Below, one piece after another: positions 1 to 11,700 of a stretch of 25,120 bases of DNA. Source of the DNA: Acanthaster planci (lineage: Eukaryota; Echinodermata; Asteroidea; Valvatida; Acanthasteridae); NCBI RefSeq assembly GCF_001949145.1, contig NW_019091486.1, positions 1,327,221-1,352,340 on the forward strand. The letters run 5' to 3'. The translations under genes were made by a program, and so were the position numbers. The notes under the pieces were generated by a model. It made no database searches. It saw nothing but the letters and a program-made list of their open reading frames with translations, and was not told the DNA's origin. Each line of letters starts with the position of its first letter. The first letter of the stretch is position 1.

Positions 1-75
1 ACTGCTGGTATTTGACGGGGTGAATTTAGTGTCTCTTATAGCTACTGACTGACAGCAAGCGTTGGGAAAATAAAA

Positions 76-146
76 AGCCACCGCTGGGATTCGAACCCAC
101 AGTCTGGCGATCTATAACATGAGCTTAACCACTCGGCCATCTCAGA
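76..146 (-). pseudogene. Degenerate tRNA-like sequence (Leu/Ser-type)
   Basis: Read on the minus strand, a perfect A box TGGCCGAGTGG (139-129) is followed by a perfect B box GGTTCGAATCC (97-87), then CGGTGGC and a run of five T as a pol III terminator. The T stem pairs except its first pair. The 5' acceptor strand (TCTGAGA) does not pair with the 3' strand (CGGTGGC), and the D stem is broken (three of four pairs lost). It is therefore a tRNA pseudogene or the head of a SINE, not a working tRNA. Confidence 0.65.
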
Positions 147-150
147 GATA

Positions 151-3100
151 TCGCTTTTAGCGGTTCATAACAAAATCATTAACCTCACTGCACAGAATGT
201 TGCTGTTAAGACTGAGTGATTAAAATTCTACAATAGTGCATCACTTAGCATGGTCGTCAACAATAAATGTTCTCCCTGACAGCTTCTCTTAACTATTTTT
301 ATATAAATACGCGCATTAATTAGGGGAAGTCCCCGGACCACGTCTATACACATGTCTTTGTAGACGTAATTTTGCGTATTTGCGTAGGCCCCTTTGTCAC
401 TTAAGGCACAGAGAATAAGTCAAAATAGCATAAGAAGAAATTTTAAAATGGCTTTAAAAATATCTACCAATAAAGTTTGGAACAAATATTCACTTCTATT
501 GGTTAAACAAGTTGCTTAACATGATAAACAAGTGAGAACTAGAACTCGGAGAAAATGTCCCCATTTCCATAAAGAGACAGAATGTAAAAAATGAAGAAAT
601 CGAAATTTCCCAAATTGATTTCTTTCATCATTTTGCTTTAAAACATCCTACTTGACCATTTTTTTGAAAATGATACCAGGGACTGACATTTCAATACATG
701 CATTTTGAATTTTCACGAAGAGGCAAGTATGCCCGCCCCCTGAACACGTGCAAAACGTACTAAAGGCATTAAAGAAGGTCGAGTGAGAGTTTCGTTTTCA
801 CGAACTGATACGATGTGCGCGCGTGAGCATGCGTGCTCCCTCGCTACAGAAAACGCGTCTAACACATCGTGTGTGCTGAAATTTGTATTGTAGGCCTACG
901 GTTTATTTCTTAGCAGCAAGTACTTTTTATCAAGTAAAGTATCAGAGTAGTTGTGGAGTCTGTCACAAGTCCAGTCGCAAGTCTTTCACAGACCAGTAAC
1001 AATGGAAAGGGAGGCTTTTGTTGAACCTGATTTAAAAAGCTTCAGACCCGGCTTAAAACTGGAGGATTAGCAATGGACTTTTCGAGACTTGAAGGGGCTT
1101 AAACAGACTTGTATAAATATCACTTGAAGTGCATATACAGGCCAAGACCTCCAGTACTAACACTAATGCTCCCATTTCAACATGAATCAATCTCCTGGGC
1201 TGAAGTTTTAACCGAATGTCCCTTATATGAAACACTTCAATTTGCGATTCTTACACATTACAAATTTCTCCTTTTTATACTATAGGGATTTCCGAATATC
1301 AGTTTCGTGAAACCCTTGTGAAGACCTATTCAACCCATTCTCCTGGGTCTCCACAAGGCACCATATTCTGAAACCAGTTGAACAAAGCCATGTCTCCACA
1401 GGGATACCAATTTCGGAACGTTGGATGGTTTCAATGCTTGAGCGCTACCATTGTAATATTTACTGATGTTGAGGCATTTCTGCTGATTTTAACATACTGG
1501 AGCTCTGCAACTGGAATTGATTTTCTGAAAACAGTCCCTCATTTCTGTTCTTATCGTCGGATGAATTGTCATTGTGCGAATGCAAAGTTGTGGCATACCA
1601 CCACTTACAAATGTAGATTACACACAAAAACAACACCCGAGGAAAAACTACTCTTTCAAAACTTTTATTACTGGTAGAGTGAAAACGGACGAGTCCATCA
1701 TCTTCGATATGACCATTTTTACATGCAGAGCCGTTTTGATTGTATTGGTTGGCCTAGACTTTCTGAGGTGTTTTCATTTTTACTTTAAAAATTTGCCGTC
1801 CTGATCCATCAACTTCTTTGCCATTTATTTTAAACCGTACAGCTTTATTAGTTGAACGTCAGCCATCTTCAGTATCGTCAGGTAGCCTATTGGCAAAGTA
1901 TACATGAGGAAAACAAGTTAACCCAGTATCGACTAAATACATAATCCCATTCGAGCCAAGTCCGATGGAGGTATACCATTATTGGTCATGCATTCGGATC
2001 ACTCGAGCTCCTGTGGGACAACGGCAGAGACAGATGTATCAGAATTATCTCTCTTGACCCAAAGAGCCCTGCTGAAGGAAAAGTCGCAATGTTTGTCAAG
2101 CGTTTAAACAAATGGTAAATTCTCATTGAGGTTTTGGAAATACTTAGGGCAGCTAGGCCTATACCATAGAGCACTTAAAGGGAACCATTTAGGACAGGAT
2201 TGAGGCACTTTGATGAATTTCCCGCCGATTATATCTAATGGACGACTGTTAGGGTTGGGTTGAGGTTTGCATTTTCACTTAGGTGATGTTATTGATTTGT
2301 GTTTGTGTCAAGCAAATAGGCTGGGTTTCGTTGGGGATCAAATGTTTGGAATTGGGTTTGGACACGGGGGTTGTGGTTTGGTTATGAGATCAGCGCGAAG
2401 TGAGATTTTCAGTTTCAGTTTGGTCTCTCTCTTCCAGTTGTTGGTTTTGAAGGAGGGTTGAATAAAGGTTGAACTTTTTGGTCACAAAATAAGAAATTTG
2501 GGTATGAAACGTACTCATGTGCATAGGGCCTCTGGTTTTATTTCCACGATCGGTTGCTTTGAAAGCAACTTGGCAGAGGGGCCGGGCAGTGAATCGAACT
2601 TCTGATCGGTAGTTTCATCGGCATAACCGAAAAATATTTCTTATTTCTTTCCTTAAAATGTGGCTTCAGGTCAGCTGTTTAGACACATTCAAATCCTAAA
2701 AAGAGCTAATGACCATTCAACTTACACTGATCAACATTCCAACCGAAAGATTGACAGATTGATTGATTTCTTGCGGTCGATATTGTGATCGAAATTGATT
2801 AATTGATCGATGCCAATTAAGCATTAATAGACTGGCTGGCTGGTGTTACATGAATTTTGGCTCCTATGAAACGAGGCATGCGTAATACGGCCAAAGAATC
2901 CTTCTGTTTAAAAATTTCACGCTTCGATCTAGAGTGACGTACCGCTTTCAAACGTTAAGTACGACTTTTGCAGACACCCATCCCATGCCACACTTCTTTG
3001 TAGTAGTATTATTGGTCATCGAACGTCAAGCAATCATTGTTGCTCTTACAGGGTCGGCCTAAACATCAATCAGATGTCATTTCATAAACGTAGGCATGTG

Positions 3101-3389
3101 TTTCCTCAGAGAATGCATGACTAATGCAATATTGAGGAGGTTCGGGCTTGTTTGAAGTGACATTTGTAAAACAACCAATGTTTCGCGCGATATTTTGCAA
3201 AATGTGGGCTGTTTGGAAAATTCTGTGACCTTTTGATGACATATGAGGGGTCCTTTGGCAGGACGTTTGATGATCGAGGAAGATGTCATGATGACTTAAT
3301 CAAACCTGACGATTTCAATTACACTTACAAGGAGAGCCTTATCGTCAATCTTCACAAATTTTAGTTAGAGTAATAGATGAAAATATTTT
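151..3389. other. Left intergenic stretch without recognised genes
   Basis: No conserved coding exon or complete element is recognised. The stretch contains a CpG-rich patch near 780-860, an unassigned minus-strand open stretch around 1462-1860, a T/G-skewed segment near 2230-2470, and a 17-base hairpin (GTTGCTTT/AAAGCAAC) near 2547-2563. Short frames here have no recognisable family features. Confidence 0.5.
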
Positions 3390-3720
3390 GGAGACACCCG
3401 ATTGTATTTTCTGCCAGGATGTTGGAAAATAGTCCTGGAGGATGCCTGCTTTGCGAAATTACTAGTGTGTCTCCTCTGTCGTTCCTAACGCCCAGTAGAA
3501 GCGGTCTCCGCTACAGCCGGTTTCGGGACGATTTCGCGCTTCGTGCCGAAGTCACCTACTGTTCGATACACGACACACTCTTCTCGATTGGGTCAAGCAC
3601 GGCTTGCAGCTCGTTATAGAGCTCCTCAACGTCTGTATCTGGGCACTGTATCTGTATGTTGGTGCGTACACTTGTAACAGTATGGTTGGGATTGGGTTTG
3701 CACCTCACCTATAGACTATT
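3390..3720 (-). mobile_element. Broken LINE endonuclease fragment (VYAPT type)
   Basis: Minus-strand translation shows LLQVYAPT (3677-3657 encodes LQVYAPT), a signature of the apurinic-type endonuclease of non-LTR retrotransposons. In a shifted frame there follows DVEELYNELQAVLD (about 3640-3595), and in another segment GVRNDRGD (about 3492-3467), corresponding to the usual GDxNAKVG-GxRNxRG region. At least one frameshift and two stops separate the blocks, so the element is dead. GC content is higher than its surroundings. The similarity is recalled, not searched. Confidence 0.6.
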
Positions 3721-3884
3721 TGCCCGTACGTTTATACCCAGCAAAAAATGAGACCGAGGGGTACCCCCAACATGTCAAATCCCTATACACATTCCAGACT
3801 ATTGTTACTTAACACATCTCCCCAAGATGTCTGAAAGGAATTCCCTAGATTCCTGCGAGACAATGACCAACACAAAGGGGGGGG

Positions 3885-4400
3885 GTTCTCTCCGTCTCAT
3901 ACCTTGCTGCAATATGCGGAAGTTGGTCATGGAGTAAAGAACCGTAATTCGTGCAATACCCTAGTCTCTTGGGACCTTGTCCGGTTGAATTTTAAACAGG
4001 AGGACTGTTGTTACTGCAACACACTCTTCTGACAGGCAGTTCCACTCTCTGGCTTAATAAGTTTATGTAAATTTAGACGACACCGTCTCTTTTTTAGTGT
4101 CATTGAAAGTCCCTTGTTCTTGTGTCAGTATTCGTGTGAGGAGACCATGGGACTCCAGATGGTCAACTCCGTTGAGGATGCAGACAACTTCAAGCAGATC
4201 CCCGCACAATCCTCTTGTTCCTTCCAAAATGTGCCTTTATGAGGGCGATCAACAACACACAGAGAAGTTTCTGGTGCACAGGCTGGACTTTGACCCACAG
4301 CAACTCTGTACATCAAGATCCTGCTCGTGCATCACGATGATATCATTTCTCACGGCAATACGCACACCTTTGGACTTGGATCTTTTTTCGTATAGATAGT
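3885..4400 (-). mobile_element. Internally deleted, frameshifted LINE (CR1/jockey-like) remnant
   Basis: From 4400 downward the minus strand reads GVRIAVRNDII with QDLDV, then DRPHKGTFWKEQEDC in a second frame, matching the YRPP...FW part of CR1-type endonucleases, then a GDL-beginning stretch in the third frame. From 4044 to 3961 it reads WNCLSEECVAVTTVLLFK and DKVPRD followed by TAG. This resembles the C-terminal end of reverse-transcriptase ORFs (WNxLPExVVxAxTVxxFKxxLDK). The reverse-transcriptase core between them is missing, so the element carries an internal deletion. It is a separate lineage from the neighbouring fragment. A poly-C tract on the minus strand (poly-G at 3880-3886 on plus) marks the approximate 3' end. 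Confidence 0.55.
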
Positions 4401-4741
4401 GTAGTCTATGGGGAAACATGCTGAGGTGCCTATTTGCTTACGAACAGCAAAAGACCCCCCCAAAAGGGGATGAAAATCACCACTTTACTTGTCACTGCCA
4501 CAGAATTGGCCCCTTTCCACTGTATATCATCAAAGTCTGCTTCTAATGGGTGCTTTGCCCCCATCCCGCAAAGTCCCCATCCCCCCCCAGAAAAATCCTG
4601 GTGATATCCATATAAGTAGCCCCACTGCCTGGACGGAATCTTTGCCCATGGATATGATGATGCTGAGTACATGGTGAGTAACAGGTAAAAAATGGACAAC
4701 ATAAACTGTTTACATTTCAGGTTCTGGATCTCCACATTAAG
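4401..4741. other. Unassigned stretch between LINE remnant and MED17 3' end
   Basis: A minus-strand frame of 101 codons (4735-4430) runs through here, with a hydrophobic start and a Gly-rich middle, but it has no family resemblance I recognise and overlaps homopolymeric C/G tracts. It is best regarded as non-coding or repeat-derived. Confidence 0.35.
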
Positions 4742-5523
4742 TTTATTTGCAGATAGGTTCTCTACAAATAATACATAATTGTGACTTCGAAAGTGATTTG
4801 GAACTAGACAAATGTATAATAAATCAAATATCGACTGCTGAGATGTGGGATATGATGTTTTAACACTCTAAGCGATACAGGGCACCTCGCGTCACCCTGG
4901 GTGCTTACAACTAAAACGTCACACCCGTATTGGGGCAGTAAATCATTAAGAGTTGCCTTCAAATGAAAAAAAATCTGGAGGGTCGGTCAGTCAAAGTTAA
5001 TTTAATTTAAAGGCTCCAAATTGTGAACCTATATCCTTTCTTCCTATATGAAATTAATGCTGAAAAAGGTAAAAGGTTTACCAGCCCAAATGCCGTGCAC
5101 TGTTGGCTGCCTGTAACTGGTTCTTGGCGGGTATTCGCCAGGAACAAAATCACTGGCTCAGCAATATTGTTCTGTTCAGCAGAGAACCACGAAGTCAGTC
5201 ATATTCAAAAAATATCCCGCATCCCGGCAAGGCATGGCTCAAAAGCACGCCTGACCAAACCGGACAGCCAGAAGGTGTGATGCCATACATTAGAAGTATC
5301 GGCCAGTGTTGAACCAGTTGCCAATAGTTTCTTGCATTAGGGGCACAACTTGTGGCCTGAACTGACTGAGACCCACAAGGAAAGCTCAGCAGCTTCTACT
5401 GAGGATTTGCCCTCAAAGGGCCAGGCAGAGTTAATACCAGCAACAGAAGTATGTCTCTTAGATGGAATAAGAATCCATCCTCCCTCCCTGAACACGTGGA
5501 GACACCAAATTGGAGCATCGCTG
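4742..5523 (-). other. Probable MED17 3' UTR, end uncertain
   Basis: This is the sequence following the MED17 stop. On the minus strand an ATTAAA hexamer lies at 5006-5001, followed by a T-rich run, and a canonical AATAAA lies at 4747-4742, about 780 bases past the stop. Either could be the cleavage signal. A 10-bp imperfect hairpin (5120-5145, loop of six) falls inside. No coding homology is seen in either strand of this stretch. Confidence 0.4.
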
Positions 5524-5737
5524 TCAGGAGGCCAGCACTGCCATCAACAGCTCCATCTTGTTGACAAAACTCCTGCCGGGGATCCGCTCCAGGTCCACCT
5601 CCCGGTAGTCCGTCATAATGGTCTCCCACTTGGGATCTGTTACCACGTTGCTTTTGTGCTCAGTGTCATGTGGGTTTTTGCACCCCTTCACCAATACCGT
5701 GATGCCGTTTAGCGGGTCGCTCCGCACAGCCACCATC
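5524..5737 (-). CDS. MED17: MED17 terminal coding exon 13 (residues 563-633, stop)
   Basis: The acceptor is tttcttaaag; the first base completes Arg563. The exon ends with GRSFVNKMELLMAVL, matching the vertebrate GRNFVYKMELLMSAL terminus, then a TGA at 5526-5524. Upstream, the KWETIMTDYREVD stretch matches KWSHLRGPFKEVQ. Frames on the plus strand across this exon (up to 120 codons) are shadows. Confidence 0.95.
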
Positions 5738-8700
5738 CTTTAAGAAACATGGAAAGGAGACAATGTGATCACTGCTGGTATTTTAGATTTCTCTTGAGCA
5801 ACTTTGGGGTACACCCTTTCAATTTTTGGATGGGTCATTTTGAGTAGATGGTGCCTTTAAGTACATAACAAATTGACATGTTTTGACATATTCTTTGGTT
5901 TCAGATAGTAAAAACACTTTCTTTAAAGCTTACTGTGGGTAGCAAGCAAGCAAAGCATTTCAGTTTGAACAACACATCACCTTTAACTACTAGCTCGTCT
6001 TGCATTTTGTCCTGCACATTGCAAGTTTTTGGCTTTTTATCCAACCAAACTTTCCATTAAGGAGGTCTTGTTGAATTTGTCACTGTTTTTTGCCTTTGCA
6101 GTAACTTTGTAAGCTACATTCTCTCTTGCAGGCATTCTAAAATTAAACATCAAGCAGTCATGAAAGACCAACAGTGAAAGACGTCCCGATGTGAAGGATT
6201 GTCACAAGGCTTATCAGAATTTTTCTACAGAAAACTAAACAGGAGCACTGTGTACTCCTTGAAGGACAAGTGCCAAGACCCAAGCCCTATCCTAATCTCA
6301 CCTCTGGCCATGGTGCGTAGAGACAAGGACGGATGAAGCGTTTCCGAGCTTGGAGGCAGACCCAACGCCAAGTTGGAAGTTATAATGAAGGATGTGCATG
6401 CTCATCGATTTTGACAGGGACAACATGCTGGAAATCTGGTGCTGGGATATCTGTGTTGGATCGACAAGAGTTGAGAGTCCAATCTCGTGCGGTGCTAAAA
6501 CAACATGGCACCAAACTAGTATTTGAAATATCAAATCAAAAAACCAACACAACTCTTGGATACCATTCCGTTTGAATGGCTTGGATCCACCTTGGATCCA
6601 CAATTAGGAGGAATTCTGGCAAACTGGGACGACTCTTAGCTCAAATGCCATGGTGGATTTATTGAAATTTATGTCTACTGCACGTTTTAAAGAAACAGTA
6701 CAAACACAGAGGAGTAACAGAGATAAGATGAAGCAAGTTGGCATCTTTTACTATCACAGAGACCAAACTTAACGTTGAAGCCCTTTTCTCAAAATTTCGT
6801 TTTGTTAACAAGTTGATTATGTGCTGAAACAGTCAGAACTTGTCGACACTATGCCCTCCTTAAGCTCCCTTCTATCAATGCCAAACCCTCAGTGTGACAT
6901 CTGCTCAGTTCATACTCACAACACCACACTGTAAAGGGGGCCCATGTGTTTATACCTGACACTGGATCAAGTCCTTCAGCTGTTGCTCCTCGTGATTCGC
7001 ATGGATGACCCGACCGTCTTTGCACAGCACTCTGATCTGGTCCACTTCCACGGTGAGTTGCAGCAACGTCCTGTGGCGAAAAACAGAGAGAGGGAAAGTG
7101 CTGGAATAGGTATGTGCCAGGAGTGGGGAAAGGGCAAAGTTCCCATCAGCCAGGAAACAAAGGGGGGCAATTCCAGGCTACTTCCTTTTCCTTGTCCATT
7201 TGTTCTAGGGTGGATCGGAGGGTGCAAGTCACCCCTTCACCCCCCATAGGACACCCATGAATTTACAGGTACATGTAGGTGACCCACTGGGATAAGCAGC
7301 GGTCCCTTAAACAGGAGCACAGACACATGTATTACTAAATGGCATTGAAGCTAGGGACAAGTTCGAGAGACATCCATTTGCCATTTGTAAACCACTTGTT
7401 GAATATTTTGTGCACAGGCTGCCACGGAACACCAACAAATGGTTGACAAATTTGCCCTTTGTTGTCATAACAGAAAACAAACAAGTGCAAAGGCAATCTT
7501 CAAATGTAATCTCATTATCTTGGTAGGTCAAGGAATTGACTGAAGCAACAAAATTTGAGGGATGATGCTCATTTCGGGAAAGCTGGGCACAAAAACAAAA
7601 TGGCCAACTCTCAGCCACAATTCAGTCCACTTACGTCGCTATCTGTTCGTAGCCACTGGTGGAGATGTGGACCTTGGCTGTGCATACCAGCGGTTGAGAG
7701 TGTGCGCTCCAGTGCACCAGGATGATGGGGTCCTGCAGGTCACATGACAGCTGGGTAATCACGTCCGCCACTCTAAAATTGGTTGAAATTTGGCAAAATT
7801 AGAGATGCTCACAACTTTCACCTGACCGGGAAGACAACTGGAAACAAGGAATGAAGTTTGCAGCAGCATCATGTACATGCACATAAATGTTGGTCACTTT
7901 ATGGTTCCAGTTGACTTGATGTGCCAAACAACTTGAAAACGTACTCTTCTTGCCTCCATCTCTCAATGACAGGTTTCAGCATCACGACTCCCTTTCAGTA
8001 CCATGCAACTAATACCAAAGAGATCTGCCACGCACTACCACACACCCTGCACACAGAGGGATCAGTTCTAGCTCATACGTAAACTTGTACGCGTAATGCC
8101 ATACAAACCAGTCTGGAGCGTGCACCTTTTGCAATGTCTAAGCACCAGGAAAACAGACCGGAACCCAGGTACTTATAAACAAATGATAGCGCTATGCACT
8201 AGTACCTCAACATGTTGACCTTTTGGTCTTTATGACCACAGACGTTATACTTTAATTCTTAATGCCTGCAGAAAGTACATAAATGGTATTTGTTCAATCG
8301 TATGTACAATACTTATTACCTACCTCTTCCTCAAAACGATGTGCTTGGCTTGCTTTAAGACTTTCTCTAACAAACACTCCCTGGAAAATCAGAAGAATTT
8401 TTAAAAATGCCTTGTTTCCAGTATCTCTTTCATAGAAAGGTACCATTTTTCAATACTTCATCAGATTATTTAAAAAAAAAAAGGAAAACAGAAGGAAGAA
8501 AAAGTCCATAGAACTAAACTAAAATAATGGAAATGCTTTTTTTCCACAAAAGAAAAGCGAAATCCACTTGGAGTCTGTGATCAATTTTTTACTCTGGCGA
8601 CCTTCACAGCTTACATTTTGCTAAAACCTGACTTCTAAAGTTTCAAACTCTTCTAAAGTTTGAGCACTTTCTATTGCTTTGTTGACTCCAACTCCATCTC

Positions 8701-11700
8701 CCAATAACACTGAGAAGGAAATTCCAACATGGAAGTACTGAATAAGATAAAAGTGCCTGGGACCTAGCGACAGCCACGCCTAATTTATCCTACCCTTGTT
8801 GGCTGTCAGTCAGTTCCTTCCTGCTGATGGCCTGGGGGCCGGCCAGTCGCCGTTTCTTGCTGACCGTCAGCGCTGAGGTGATGGGGCGGGGTGTGGCCCC
8901 ACCCATGTTGCTCCGGTGGAGCTCCCTGAGCAGCTGATGGAGGGAGTGCTCCAGGGCGTGGCTGTGATTGGGTTGCTTCACTGGCTCAGTCTAGGTCAGT
9001 CAGGGGGGCAAACGATGGCATGTAATCGGAACTGATACACTGGGCATTCTCTAGTTTTCTCAGCAACCAAAACTCTTGACCAAACCTCTGTGATCAGTTC
9101 AGCATGGTATACAGCGTGATCCATATTGCTTTCATTTCTCCACTAATTTTATGAAATTATCCAAGCATGTACATTAAACGAGTCAGACCTTTGTAATTTC
9201 TATCATTCGTCTTTAACCAAGCAAGCTCAGTGACCTCCCTCTTAATCTTCAACAATCATCAGATATTTGCCAGATCGACTGCGGCACATTTCTATTCACA
9301 GATTTATCCACTGGTTAGTTTCTGTCAGATCACATCATGGACTTCTCCATGAAAAGTGAATATCTGTGCTCCTTTAATAAAATAAAAAACCATTTACTGT
9401 CCATTCTCCCATACAATGAGAAGTCAGAAACCAAGCAGCCTATTCTTTAAACTGCTTACAGATGCTGCTATATATAATAATTTGTGTGCAGAATAGTTTG
9501 AGGGGTTAAATATATGCAACTTCATGAAAAAAGATTGTTTTCTCGTAATGCACATGACATTCAATAATTTTGTCAAACTTGGGAGGGAAAAACCTGTTTT
9601 TATGGATTATGATGGTATAAATCACACATGTACCAGTAGGCCAATGCCTCAACTCTCAATTGTTTCAGTCCATTTAGTTAGGTTTTCCTTGTTTTCAGCC
9701 AATATAATTTTATGATCAATCAATCCGGGAAAAAAATATGTGGCAAACATCCAATTTACAAGTTAAAATTTTTGTTACACTTGAGAGATAATGTCTATTT
9801 CTTTATCAAGCATGATATGTCCAACAATAAGAATTTTAAGCAATAACGTGAATATACAGAATATTAACAATAGGTTAGTTTGCTGCAAAATTGGCTATCC
9901 CATAAGGACCGGTGATATGATACTTGACCTTTGAACCCATACACACTCCATCTTTATAAGCCATGTGCCCAGCATTGCCCCAAAATGATTTAAGTTGGTA
10001 TATTCACAATGTGCCCATGGCCATGACAATGGCAATGTTCATGATGAAGTTGACAACACCACGTTATCTCGGGTAGCTGCTGCCAGAAATTGAAAAGCTG
10101 TTTGGAATTAAACTTCGCTTTCAATTTTGTTTTTTGTTTTTAAAGGCGAAAATCAAAAGCAAAAATGTCAAACAATCACAGAGTGAATGAGAAGAGATAA
10201 GATAAACACTACTGTATTCCAATGTGTTGACTGGATATTCAGGGTTTTTCATTGCTTTGGTGCTCTTTGTAAATCAATGCCCCGGATTCTCCATGTCTAC
10301 AAACTTTAGGGCAAAAATGGTTTGCCCTTTGGAATTATTTCCTGTTCTAAAAGTATTACAGTTGGTTATTTAACCAAACTTAAGCTTCATTTCAAATAGT
10401 AATTACTGTTCGAGCTTTGAGCAACTGTTCAAAAGCCACAATATTGCAGAAGAATATATGTACTCCAAAGTAGATAGCATGTAAGCGTGAGTTATGGGTT
10501 GTAACATGCTTTAACTGCATAAATCATGGTGTGGTGGATTTGATGAAAGTCATGAACCTGGAATCCAACAGAAAATGGCCAGCAAAAACAGCGCTTGTAG
10601 CGGCAATTTACCATCAAAAAGTTTGAGGTCAACTGACAGGCATGAAACTTGGATTTTGACCAAAAATCGAGGATATTCCCATCTTTAATAGACTTTGTAC
10701 GATGTTTTTCAATTTTCAATGGCATGAGCGTGAAGTGAAAAATGAGGAAATTAGCTGGCCCGAGGAAAAGTTGCATGCTTGAAGTTATCACGATTGGTGA
10801 TTGGCAAGTCCATGATTTTGCAAAACTTTGTAGTATGTAATGAAATTTTTTCCTCAAAGATGTTTGTGGATTTCAGTGATTTTCACTCGACTGCTGGGCA
10901 TCCACATAGATGGGGGATACCCACACTTGTCTTTGGAATGATCGTGAGCTTTTAAAGAAAACATGGTGATACGTATTGGTCAAAAGGGAGACTTTCTAGT
11001 GGGGAAATTCTCCTTTTTGTTTTGTTTCACTTGGTTTTTTAAGGAAGCAGGATTTCCTGAATCAAGCTTAAGATGTGATGTCAGTATTGAAGCGCAACAA
11101 TTAACAATTAATGTGGATTCTGGAAACACCTGCCTGAAATGATGACAGAGTCCTTTAAGCACAAACTGCACTGCACTGCATTCACAGCCTTTAGTGGTCT
11201 TTGGAAATGGCTAGGCTTCACCCCAAAAGCACCTCATATTAATCCTTGAACACACAGAGACACTGCCTTGGGGGCTGTGAGGGGTTGGAGTTTTTGGGGG
11301 AGGAGGGGAATCGGTGGTCAGAATGGGACGATCTCCAGCCCCTTTTAAGTTTAGCTTTCAAAATCCACAGGATATTAATGAATTTAGTGGCCCTGATGTA
11401 AACAATGGTGGTGTAGTGGACCAACTCACCAAAGAAGGCTCATAACAAAAACCATGCGACAACTGGAAAACAAAAAATCAGACAATCATTTCTAAACTCT
11501 ACAAAGACAAGGTTTGTCAGACTTTCTCAACAAATTTCATGAAGTCGTAGTGGTATGACCATATTCATGTGAGTGGTGACACATGTTTTTTGTGTCATAG
11601 ACACTCATAACGGAGGAGATCACTCAGTACATGTATGTTTAATGATGACAGTGACATGTACTTGGGTTGATATTAATTAAAATTTGAAAAAGGAAAATGT

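Noticed and set aside
1-13. First 13 bases recur near 5771-5783
   Set aside because: No similarity beyond the short word; within what chance can produce in 25 kb.
2540-2630. Possible third tRNA-like B box (GTTCGATTC on the minus strand)
   Set aside because: No A box at a workable distance and no stem pairing; only a short hairpin nearby.
2590-2650. Minus-strand GYADE resembling the YxDD reverse-transcriptase motif
   Set aside because: The second Asp is Glu, the flanks lack the hydrophobic context of a reverse transcriptase palm, and no neighbouring motifs are present.
4430-4735. 101-codon minus-strand frame with a hydrophobic start and Gly-rich middle
   Set aside because: Spans poly-C/G tracts, shows no domain, and lies just past the likely MED17 poly(A) site; treated as non-coding.
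5350-5712. 120-codon plus-strand frame
   Set aside because: Antisense shadow of the terminal MED17 exon and the 3' UTR.
10492-10857. 121-codon minus-strand frame in MED17 intron 7
   Set aside because: No recognisable motif, aromatic-rich random composition, no splice sites joining it in phase with neighbouring MED17 exons.
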